A stretch of 64,000 nt of DNA from an uncultured Clostridia bacterium (GTDB taxonomy: Bacteria; Bacillota; Clostridia; UMGS1810): assembly GCA_934481345.1 (NCBI GenBank), contig CAKSPF010000005.1, forward strand, positions 144,361-208,360, read 5' to 3'. Positions 56,141-63,265 of this stretch are shown one piece after another (position 1 is the first letter of the stretch; each line of letters opens with the position of its first letter). The position numbers were made by a program, and so were the translations under genes. The notes under the pieces are model-generated. The model ran no database searches. It saw only the letters and a program-made list of their open reading frames with translations, and was not told where the DNA came from.

Positions 56141-56216
56141 GTTGTTTGTGATTTAATCGAATTACAACAGAGGTGCACATCTGTTTTGAAAACTACGATT
56201 TAAGGAGGCACAAACA

Positions 56217-56927
56217 ATGGCTGAAAATCAAAAATATTACTATATGAGACTCCGTGCAGACTTTTTCAACCGGAAAGATATTATTCTTTTGGAGAGTATG
56301 CAAAACGGAGCTGTCTACTGTCTTATATTACTAAAACTTCTTACCGCTTCATTGGAAAACAACGGACATCTTATGCTGAATGAAGAAATTGTAATGACTC
56401 CGGCGATGCTTGCAACAATTACAAGATATGATGTCGGCACTGTCGAAAAGGCGCTGCAAATATTTATGCAGTTGGGATTGGTTGAACAGTTGCCTGACAA
56501 TTCCTATTATATGTTGGAAATTGAGGGAATGGTCGGTAAAACATCAACCGAAGCTGACCGAAAAAGACTTGCACGGGCAAAGATTAAGGCACTTAAAGGA
56601 CAAACAGCGGATAAATGTCTGCCAAATGTCCGAACTTTGTCAGACAATCCTCCGCCAGAGATAGAGACAGAAAAAGATATAAAGACAGAAACAGATTCAG
56701 ATAGAGAGTTATACGGGCGATACAGAAATGTATCGCTCACTCCCTCGGAATATGAATCTCTAAAAAACGAATATCCGGTATATACAGATAAGTACATCGA
56801 AAGATTATCTGAATATATGGAGACCTCGGGTAAGCATTACAATAATCATTATGCAACAATCCTCAGTTGGTTAAGTAAAGACATTAAAACTTCAAACTAT
56901 TCTTGCAAGGAAGGTGAAAGCTTATGA
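56217..56927 (+). CDS. Phage-type replisome organizer protein
   Basis: 236 aa. N-terminal winged-helix domain of the phage replisome organizer family: KYYYMRLRADFFNRKDIILLE, AVYCLILLKLLTASLENNGHL, TPAMLATITRYDVGTVEKAL. This domain binds the replication origin. The C-terminal part (PSEYESLKNEYP...YNNHYATILSWL) is of the type that recruits a helicase loader. Ribosome site GGAGG. Its stop overlaps the start of the DnaC-like gene, so the two form a replication module. Confidence 0.82.
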   Translation: MAENQKYYYMRLRADFFNRKDIILLESMQNGAVYCLILLKLLTASLENNGHLMLNEEIVMTPAMLATITRYDVGTVEKALQIFMQLGLVEQLPDNSYYMLEIEGMVGKTSTEADRKRLARAKIKALKGQTADKCLPNVRTLSDNPPPEIETEKDIKTETDSDRELYGRYRNVSLTPSEYESLKNEYPVYTDKYIERLSEYMETSGKHYNNHYATILSWLSKDIKTSNYSCKEGESL

Positions 56928-57562
56928 CATCAAATGAATTTGAACGGGTTCAACGGGTAAATATGCTGAAATCTCTATGTTTTGAAGATGGTGCTTTGTA
57001 TGGTTGGACTTTTGATAAGGATAATGGTGCAAATCCCGTTATGAAGGTTGCAAGAGATTATGTTACCAAGTGGTCGGAGGTTCTGCAAAACAATGTGGGG
57101 TTGCTGCTTTGGGGAGATGTGGGAACTGGCAAAACCTTCTTTGCAGCTTGCATCGCAAATGCCTTAATAGAACAGAATGTATCCGTCAGAATGACAAACT
57201 TCTCCTCCATTCTCAATGATTTGTTTTCCGAGAGTGACAAGAACAAATATCTTGACAGGCTTAACGATAACAATCTTCTAATCATAGACGATTTGGGCAT
57301 TGAAAGAGGTACGGGATATGCTTTGGAACAGGTATATAACATTATAGATACACGCTATAAAAGCGGCAGACCTCTTATCATAACAACAAATTTGACATTA
57401 GAAGAACTGAATTACCCCACAGATGTTCAGCACAAACGAATTTATGATTGAGTGTTGGGAATGTGTGTTCCCGTAAAATTTATCGGGGTAAATTTCAGAA
57501 AACAAGAAGCCACAACAAAAATGTCGACGGCAAAGAGACTATTCGGAATGGAGGATAAATAA
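56924..57562 (+). pseudogene. DnaC/IstB-like helicase loader interrupted by an in-frame TGA
   Basis: AAA+ ATPase that would load the replicative helicase. Walker A LLLWGDVGTGKTFFA and Walker B NLLIIDDLGIERGTG are intact. At 57449-57451 the expected arginine codon after KRIYD is TGA. The same frame then continues VLGMCVPVKFIGVNFRKQEA and MSTAKRLFGMEDK to TAA at 57560-57562, the normal family C-terminus. A single C-to-T change in CGA explains it. The truncated 175-aa product lacks the last helices and sensor region, so it is probably inactive. Confidence 0.82.
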
Positions 57563-57564
57563 TA

Positions 57565-58506
57565 ATGGCTTATGTAGTTTTAAGATTTTCAAAACAAAAA
57601 GGCAATCCTGCTGCAAGGATAGAAGCACACCACGAGCGTACAAAGGAGGAATACAAAAGCAATCCCGATATTGACACTTCAAAGAGTAAAAACAATATTC
57701 ATCTTATCACACCGCAGATGAGATACAAAGCGGAGGTTGACAGGAGAATTAAAGAGTCGGGATGCCGTATTCGTAAAGACAGCACAAGGTTTGTAGACAC
57801 TTTGATTACCGCAAGTCCCGAGTTTTTCAAAAATATGACACACGAAAAAACGGTTGAATATTTCCAAAGAGCAGTTGATTTCATGAAAAGTAAAATCAGA
57901 CCGGAAATGTTTTTTTCGGCGGTAATTCATCTTGATGAAAAGACACCGCATATGCACTTATGTTTTGTCCCCTTAACAGAGGACAACAGACTTACAGCAA
58001 AAGAAATACTCGGCAACCGTGCAAAACTATCCAAATGGCAAGATGAGTTTCACGAATATATGCTCACATTCTATCCTGATATAGAGCGAGGAACCTCGGC
58101 AACACTTACCCAAAGAAAACATATCCCGAGCTACATATTCAAATCAGCCGCAAAACTTGAGAAAATGCAATCGGAGATTGAGGAAGTATTAAAAAACACT
58201 AATTTCGCCAATGCTTCAAAGAATACCAAAAAAGCAATCAAGATGATTGAAAACTGGGTTCCTATGGCGGAAACCTTTGAAACAAAAGTAAATATGCTTT
58301 CTAAGTCCCTGCAGGCAGAGCAAAAAGACAACAAGGCTTTGCGTGAAGCCTATAACGCTGAATCCGATAAGGCAGATAGCCGCTTATTTGAGCTAATTAA
58401 GCTGAGAAATCAGGTTGAAGCTTTACAGAGACTTTATTCAAAGGTTCCCGAGGAAATCCGTCAGGAGGTCGAAGCTAAAAAACGCAGCAAGGAGGCTCAA
58501 CGATAA
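57565..58506 (+). CDS. MobV-family relaxase (plasmid recombination/mobilization protein)
   Basis: 313 aa. Relaxases of this family nick the transfer origin and bind the DNA 5' end. The N-terminus AYVVLRFSKQKGNPAARIEAHHER is motif I, and HLDEKTPHMHLCFVPLTEDNRL is motif III with the metal-binding histidines. The C-terminal half is a coiled coil (SLQAEQKDNKALREAYNAES). At 313 aa it is shorter than plasmid Pre/Mob proteins. It makes the element mobilizable by a helper conjugation system; no such system is in this window. Confidence 0.87.
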   Translation: MAYVVLRFSKQKGNPAARIEAHHERTKEEYKSNPDIDTSKSKNNIHLITPQMRYKAEVDRRIKESGCRIRKDSTRFVDTLITASPEFFKNMTHEKTVEYFQRAVDFMKSKIRPEMFFSAVIHLDEKTPHMHLCFVPLTEDNRLTAKEILGNRAKLSKWQDEFHEYMLTFYPDIERGTSATLTQRKHIPSYIFKSAAKLEKMQSEIEEVLKNTNFANASKNTKKAIKMIENWVPMAETFETKVNMLSKSLQAEQKDNKALREAYNAESDKADSRLFELIKLRNQVEALQRLYSKVPEEIRQEVEAKKRSKEAQR

Positions 58507-59353
58507 TGAAAAATCCCGAAATTATACCGATTGATAAATTAAAGAGTTTTGAAAACCACCCATACAGAGTTGAGGAGAATGAGGAAATGGAGCAATTAAC
58601 TCAAAGCATAAAAGAAAACGGAATATTATCACCGCTTATTGTAAGACCTATTGATAACGGCGAGTACGAAATAATTTCAGGGCATCGCAGATTATTTGCA
58701 GGCAAACGGGCAGGGCTTACAGAAGTGCCGGCGTTTGTTACTGAATTGGATAGAGATAAAGCAACTATTGTGCTGGTAGACAGTAATTTGCACCGTGAAC
58801 ATCTCCTTCCTAGCGAAAAGGCATTTGCATATAAAATGAAGGTTGAGGCTATGAATCGGCAGGGCGAGCGTACAGATTTGACTTCTTCCCAAGTTGGGAA
58901 AAGGTTAAATACTTATGACGTTATTGCAGAGAAAAGTGGCGAAAGTCGCAATCAGATACATAGGTATATACGCTTGACTAAACTTTTGCCCAAACTCTTG
59001 GAATATGTTGACGAGGGACGAATTGCATTTACACCGGCGGTTGAGCTTTCATATCTCAACGATATTGAACAGCAGGATTTGATTGAAGCTATTGAAAGCG
59101 AGGATTGCACTCCGTCATTATCTCAAGCAGTGCGTATGAAAAAGTTAAGTCAGGCAGGGAACTCACCGACGATAAAATCCTTAAAATTATGTCAGAGGAA
59201 AAAGCAAATCAAAAGGAACGAATTAAAATTCCGACAGAGCGTGTGCGAAAATTCTTTCCCAAAAGTTATAGCAACACACAAATTGAGGAGGTAATCATCA
59301 AATTATGCGAAGCACATTACAAACGCAAACATCGTGATGAACCCGAACGATAA
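58506..59353 (+). pseudogene. ParB/RepB-family partition protein with a frameshift
   Basis: The N-terminal ParB nuclease-like domain (IPIDKLKSFENHPYRVEENEE, ISGHRRLFAGKRAGLTEVPAFV) and the helix-turn-helix region (TYDVIAEKSGESRNQIHRYIRLTKLLP) are intact. After MKKLSQAG near 59158-59165 the frame is lost. The expected continuation GRELTDDKILKIMSEEKANQ, KERIKIPTERVRKFFPKSYS, and so on is found one frame back (-1) and runs to TAA at 59353. One deleted base explains this. As written, the protein ends at 59294 with a random tail. The 4-residue acid/basic finish (DEPER) matches relatives. It overlaps the relaxase stop by 1 bp. Confidence 0.8.
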
Positions 59354-59390
59354 TTTTATTTTGAAATACTAATGAAGGGAGTCTGAAACA

Positions 59391-59555
59391 GTGAGTGACA
59401 AGAGCAATGTAAATCAAATTCCACAGCACGAGATTGATGCACTTGCTCGCTGTTTGCTGCCAGACCTTATCGCTTTTTATGAGAGCGAAAACGGGCAAAA
59501 AGAATTTGAACAATGGAAAATACAACTTAGTGATAAAGAAGAAAAACAACCTTAA
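59391..59555 (+). CDS. Small protein before the recombinase gene (54 aa)
   Basis: GTG start with AGGGAG 9 bp upstream. Sequence begins MSDKSNVNQIPQHEIDALAR and ends with an acidic-basic helix (NGQKEFEQWKIQLSDKEE). Short proteins with the CLLPDLIAFYES-like core are usual in front of serine recombinases in clostridial elements; the role is unknown, possibly a recombination accessory. Confidence 0.65.
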   Translation: MSDKSNVNQIPQHEIDALARCLLPDLIAFYESENGQKEFEQWKIQLSDKEEKQP

Positions 59556-59661
59556 TGGCACAAGGGAGAAATTTTTCCCTTGTGCCTGTATTGCCACACA
59601 ATCGGCTTATTTCTATATAAATGCTATAATCAACATATATCAACAAAAGGAAGTGAATTTT

Positions 59662-61191
59662 ATGAATGCGGTAATATATGCAAGATATTCATCAGATAAT
59701 CAACGTGAAGAATCTATCGAAGGTCAGCTTCGTGAATGTCAGGCATTTGCAGAATCGAACGATATGATAATTGTCGATACCTACATAGACAGAGCATTGT
59801 CGGCAAAAACCGGTAATCGCCCTGATTTTCAAAGGATGATTAAAGATAGTGCAAGCGGTATGTTTGAATTGGTCATAGTTTGGAAGTTAGACAGATTCGC
59901 CCGAAATCGTTACGATTCAGCACATTATAAATCGGTGTTGCAGAAAAACGGTGTTAAGGTTATATCTGCAACAGAAAAAATATCCCAAAACTCCGAGGGC
60001 ATTTTACTTGAATCTTTGCTTGAGGGTATGGCAGAATACTATTCGGCGGAACTGTCGGAAAAGGTTACTCGAGGACTTACCGAAAACGCATTAAAGTGTA
60101 AATATAATGGCGGCACTTTGCCGATAGGATATTCAACAGACAAAAACCAATGTTTTGTGATTGATCCGCTTACTGCACCGGCAGTTTTGGAGGCATTTAA
60201 GCATTACGCCGAAGGCTCCACTATGCAGGAAATAACTGATGAATTAAATCTAAAAGGTATTCGCACAAAGAAAAATACGCCTATAACGCTAAATACAGTA
60301 ACAAGAATGCTTCATAACAGAAAATATATCGGAGAATACCGATACAGTAATTTTGTAACACCGAACGGAATCCCGGCAATCGTGCCGGAGGATTTATTTG
60401 AAAGGGTGCAGGATATGATGAAATCAAACAAAAAGGCTCCGGCAAAGCATAAGGCGGAAGATGAATACATACTTACAACAAAACTGTTTTGCGGAAAATG
60501 TAAGTGTCTTATGGCGGGCGAAAGCGGAACAAGTCACACCGGAATTGTTCATCGTTACTACAAATGCGTCAGTGTAAAATATCACAGAGGGTGTGACAAA
60601 AAGACAGTTCGCAAGGAATGGATTGAAGAACTTGTCATATCACACATTATGAAAATAATCTTTGACGATGAGTTAATGGATAGATTGGCTGATGCCTTGC
60701 TTGAACACCTTAACAAAGAGAATACATCATTGCCCATACTTCAAAAACAGTTTGCCGAAGTTCAGAAAAATATTGATAATATGCTAAATGCAATTCAGCA
60801 AGGGATTTTTACTCCGTCTACAAAAGAAAGGCTTGAATCGCTTGAACGAGAAAAAAGTGAATTATCAGTGCAAATCATAAAAGAAGAAATGAGCAAGCCA
60901 AAGCTGACAAAAGAGCAAATTCTGTTTTGGATATATAAATTCAGAAAGCTCAATCCCAAAAGATTAGACCATCGCAGACGGCTTGTAAACAGCTTTGTAA
61001 ATTCAATATATCTGTATGATGACAAAATAATTATTGACTGTAACTATAAAGAGGGCACAGAAACTATTACATTCGAGGAAATAGAAAACTCTGCCCTCGG
61101 TTCGGATTTAACATCACTCGGTGCACCAAATAAGAACCTCAAGGTTGATAGAAACCTTGAGGTTTTTGCTTTATATTTCGGTTTCAAATAA
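59662..61191 (+). CDS. Large serine recombinase of the mobile element
   Basis: 509 aa from the ATG at 59662 (AAGGAAGTG site). The resolvase domain carries the catalytic serine (Ser10 in YARYSSDNQREESIEGQL) and FELVIVWKLDRFARNRYDS. A recombinase domain follows (about 160-270: GIRTKKNTPITLNTVTRMLH, RKYIGEYRYSNF), then a zinc ribbon (LFCGKCKCLMAG...YYKCVSVKYHRGCDKK) and a coiled coil (about 370-420). It would integrate and excise the element. Shorter than TnpX of Tn4451 (about 700 aa). Its last 19 codons overlap a terminator hairpin, so the C-terminus may not be essential. Confidence 0.92.
   Translation: MNAVIYARYSSDNQREESIEGQLRECQAFAESNDMIIVDTYIDRALSAKTGNRPDFQRMIKDSASGMFELVIVWKLDRFARNRYDSAHYKSVLQKNGVKVISATEKISQNSEGILLESLLEGMAEYYSAELSEKVTRGLTENALKCKYNGGTLPIGYSTDKNQCFVIDPLTAPAVLEAFKHYAEGSTMQEITDELNLKGIRTKKNTPITLNTVTRMLHNRKYIGEYRYSNFVTPNGIPAIVPEDLFERVQDMMKSNKKAPAKHKAEDEYILTTKLFCGKCKCLMAGESGTSHTGIVHRYYKCVSVKYHRGCDKKTVRKEWIEELVISHIMKIIFDDELMDRLADALLEHLNKENTSLPILQKQFAEVQKNIDNMLNAIQQGIFTPSTKERLESLEREKSELSVQIIKEEMSKPKLTKEQILFWIYKFRKLNPKRLDHRRRLVNSFVNSIYLYDDKIIIDCNYKEGTETITFEEIENSALGSDLTSLGAPNKNLKVDRNLEVFALYFGFK
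61135..61167 (+). terminator. Terminator at the end of the recombinase gene
   Basis: AACCTCAAGGTT / AACCTTGAGGTT stem with a 6-nt loop, then TTTTT. It lies inside the end of the recombinase frame. Confidence 0.75.
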
Positions 61192-61231
61192 ACCTTTTGC
61201 CTGTGCGGTCTTCGGAATACATCGTGTAAAA

Positions 61232-61278
61232 GTGCTGCTATGCGTTAATGATTTCTCATTATCGGCAGCACATTTTTT
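61232..61278 (+). terminator. Possible second terminator
   Basis: GTGCTGC / GCAGCAC arms with an inner AATGA/TCATT helix, then ATTTTTT. Between here and the direct repeats I see no gene. Confidence 0.5.
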
Positions 61279-61341
61279 ATACTGAAATCGCCTGAAATTA
61301 TCCGTTTCAATAAAAAATGAAACCGTAAATTTTGACCCCGA

Positions 61342-61396
61342 CCTTTCGTGTCAATTGTTTACCCTTTCGTGTCAACAGTTGGACTTTTCGTGTCAA
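61342..61396. repeat. Three direct repeats at exact 21-bp spacing
   Basis: CCTTTCGTGTCAA at 61342, CCTTTCGTGTCAA at 61363 and CTTTTCGTGTCAA at 61384. The 21-bp period (two helical turns) puts all copies on the same DNA face, as in iterons or cooperative regulator/recombinase sites. They lie at the probable right end of the element. Confidence 0.75.
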
Positions 61397-61422
61397 AGGT
61401 ATGATTTGTTCACTGTATTACC

Positions 61423-61680
61423 TTATCTGTAATCACATTTTTTGCACTGTATCATCAAAGTATCTGAAGTTTCTTTGTGAAAAGCACCCACCCAATGACA
61501 AATACTTTGTAAAATCGGAATAACAGAAATACCTTTTTCTGTCAGAGAGTATTCCACACGGGGAGGAATTTCATCGTATGATTTTCTGTCTATCATACCG
61601 TTTTTAATGAATTCTTTTTCAAATGATGTTTTTGTCAGTCTGAAACTCTTTTGGGATGCCGAATCGGATGTTAAAACTTA
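61423..61680 (-). pseudogene. HxlR-family regulator, C-terminal remnant
   Basis: An open minus-strand frame without a start codon reads [59 protein letters not shown] and ends CKKCDYR with TAA at 61423. The [12 protein letters not shown] wing is the signature of HxlR-type winged-helix regulators. The N-terminal half, including the recognition helix, is missing. The remaining gap up to the ferredoxin gene (61681-61750) holds nothing clear. Confidence 0.72.
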
Positions 61681-61750
61681 CACAGTTGCCTAAATCAAAC
61701 AATCCGCCCTGCACAATGTGGAGCGGATTATTTTATGATAACGGATACCG

Positions 61751-61936
61751 TTACATCACCAATGCTTTTTTCGGGCAAAACCTTGCGCATTTACCGCAGC
61801 CAATGCATTTATCGTAATTGATAGTCGGAGCGTTGAAACCTTTCTGGTCAAGCGCACCAACAGGACAAACCTTCACTGCCGGGCAGCTATGGTTTTGCGG
61901 ACAGTTTTCAATTATTATTTTTAATTGTTTCTTCAT
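61751..61936 (-). CDS. 2[4Fe-4S] ferredoxin-like protein
   Basis: 61 aa from the ATG at 61936 with GGGGTG 6 bp upstream. Two cysteine clusters: an N-terminal, irregular C-x5-C-x5-C-P (NCPQNHSCPAVKVCP) and a canonical C-x2-C-x2-C-x3-CP (CIGCGKCARFCP). It would carry low-potential electrons. Last gene of the reductase-thioredoxin-ferredoxin run, so it may feed the reductase. Confidence 0.85.
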   Translation of the reverse strand: MKKQLKIIIENCPQNHSCPAVKVCPVGALDQKGFNAPTINYDKCIGCGKCARFCPKKALVM

Positions 61937-61941
61937 ATTCA

Positions 61942-62271
61942 TCACCCCTGATTCTTATACAGTTTCAATTCGTTTAAGATTTCGTCCTTTGGACGGTAGC
62001 CTACAGAAGTTGAAACAATCCTGCCGTTTTTGAAAAGCACAAGCATCGGAATCGATGAAACTTTGAATTTCATTGCAAGCTCAGGTTCATCATCAACATT
62101 AACCTTTGCCACCCTAATCACATCCGCATATTCGTCCGCAATTTCTCCTAAAACGGGAGAAAGCATTTTGCACGGTCCGCACCAGTCGGCGTAGAAATCC
62201 AGCAAAACAGGCTTGTCCGCATTTATTACTTCGTTTTCAAAATTTGATTTGTTGATTATTACCTCACTCAT
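61942..62271 (-). CDS. trxA: Thioredoxin
   Basis: 109 aa protein disulfide reductase with the active site YADWCGPCKMLSPVL and the cis-proline segment SSIPMLVLFKNGR. Ribosome site AAGGAG. It is encoded between a ferredoxin-thioredoxin-reductase-like protein and a ferredoxin, which suggests it receives electrons from ferredoxin. Confidence 0.96.
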   Translation of the reverse strand: MSEVIINKSNFENEVINADKPVLLDFYADWCGPCKMLSPVLGEIADEYADVIRVAKVNVDDEPELAMKFKVSSIPMLVLFKNGRIVSTSVGYRPKDEILNELKLYKNQG

Positions 62272-62286
62272 TTTTAAAGACTCCTT

Positions 62287-62484
62287 TCAGATTGACTTAT
62301 AATAAAGCATACAATGGCAAAATCCCTCAAAATTAGGATCTGCAATTTGCTCTTTGAACTCTTTGCACATACATTTTGTATCCTCGGTTTGCTCCAATCT
62401 GCACGGGCAGTATCCGCCTGTGCGTTTAAGCCCTTCCCTGACTGTTTTTACAACAGCTTCATCTTGATTCACTGTTATTTTCAT
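62287..62484 (-). CDS. Ferredoxin-thioredoxin reductase catalytic-chain-like protein
   Basis: 65 aa. Three Cys-x-Cys motifs are visible: GGYCPCR, KCMCKEF and GFCHCMLYY. The catalytic chain of ferredoxin-thioredoxin reductase has the same three motifs holding a [4Fe-4S] cluster and a redox disulfide. The classic spacing is 16 and 8 residues; here it is 9 and 15, the same total. It is shorter than the plant and cyanobacterial chain (about 100 aa) and no variable chain is nearby. Start at 62484 with GGAGG. Confidence 0.78.
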   Translation of the reverse strand: MKITVNQDEAVVKTVREGLKRTGGYCPCRLEQTEDTKCMCKEFKEQIADPNFEGFCHCMLYYKSI

Positions 62485-62511
62485 TGCAATCGCCTCCGTT
62501 CTTATGTGTTT

Positions 62512-62553
62512 ATTTTACCATAAAGTTTTGAGAGGTTCTGTGACTAAGTCACA
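62512..62553 (-). promoter_or_regulatory. Crp/Fnr-type operator and promoter of the FTR-Trx-ferredoxin operon
   Basis: Perfect palindrome TGTGAC-TAA-GTCACA at 62539-62553. On the minus strand a -10 TAAAAT lies at 62512-62517 with no good -35, giving a start near 62505, so the palindrome centre is about 41 bp upstream. That is the class II activator position for Crp/Fnr proteins, and such a regulator is encoded next door. Confidence 0.65.
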
Positions 62554-62560
62554 CAAAAAC

Positions 62561-62598
62561 AAAAAAATCCGGCAAACTTTCAAATGCCGGATTTTTTT
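62561..62598 (-). terminator. Terminator of the Crp/Fnr regulator gene
   Basis: A7-TCCGGCA, 10-nt loop, TGCCGGA-T7. It starts within the regulator's stop codon. Confidence 0.9.
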
Positions 62599-63265
62599 AT
62601 TGCAATATATCTTTTAATGATGATAAGTCATTTATTATAATTGTACCTCGGTTTAATTCGACCAAGCCGTCTTCCGAAAAAGATTTAAGCATACGAGTTG
62701 CCGCCTCTCTTGCGGAACTTATATTCTGTGCGATTTGCTCGTGGGTTATTCGGAGCGTGTTACTGCCTGTGCGTTCCGATTCTGAAACAAGAAATTCTGC
62801 CAAACGTTTGTCAAGGCTCTTAAACATAATCTGCTGCATAGACCACATTACATCGGAAAAACGTTTTACCGCAAGCTCATACAAAAAGCATTTTACATTT
62901 ATATTCCTTTCTTTCAACAGCGCAATCGCATTAGCAGGAACAATGAGAACCTCGGTTTCTTGTTTTGCCGTCATAAAGGTGTCAAATGTTATCTGGCTGA
63001 TTACGCAGGATGCCGAAAGCACACAAATATCATTCGGATATAGCCGAAACAATGTAATCTCTCTGCCTTCCTCGGAAAGCAGATATGTACGGATTTCGCC
63101 CGAAATGACCAAGAACATACCAAGACAGTCGTTTCCTGAACCGTGAATAAAACCGTCTTTTTCAAACCGTCGAAGAAACGATACGCTATTTACATATTCT
63201 CGTTCTTCTTTCGATAGTTTGTCCCAAAACGGCAGCTTTTCGGTTAAGTCTGTTATTCGTGACAT
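62597..63265 (-). CDS. Crp/Fnr-family transcriptional regulator
   Basis: 222 aa. N-terminal cyclic-nucleotide-binding-type barrel (FIHGSGNDCLGMFLVISGEI, RTYLLSEEGREITLFRLYPN, DICVLSASCVI), a long dimer helix, and a C-terminal winged helix (ITHEQIAQNISSAREAATRMLKSF). The N-terminal cysteine set of classic Fnr is absent; single cysteines occur at GNDCLGMF and ICVLSASC. It overlaps the preceding DUF134-NifX gene by 13 bp. It probably controls the redox genes just downstream through the palindrome at 62539-62553. Confidence 0.9.
   Translation of the reverse strand: MSRITDLTEKLPFWDKLSKEEREYVNSVSFLRRFEKDGFIHGSGNDCLGMFLVISGEIRTYLLSEEGREITLFRLYPNDICVLSASCVISQITFDTFMTAKQETEVLIVPANAIALLKERNINVKCFLYELAVKRFSDVMWSMQQIMFKSLDKRLAEFLVSESERTGSNTLRITHEQIAQNISSAREAATRMLKSFSEDGLVELNRGTIIINDLSSLKDILQ

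Noticed and set aside
48818..57562. Reassigned stop codons as an explanation for TAA, TAG and TGA inside genes
   Set aside because: All three stops are affected, and other genes in the window end normally with them (for example gdhA with TGA), so decay is the simpler reading.
59150..59170. Programmed -1 frameshift in ParB
   Set aside because: There is no classic slippery heptamer and no clear downstream stimulator; a one-base deletion is more likely.
61332..61523. 63-codon plus-strand frame over the direct repeats
   Set aside because: The repeated sequence itself creates the frame, and it lies opposite the HxlR remnant; no ribosome site.
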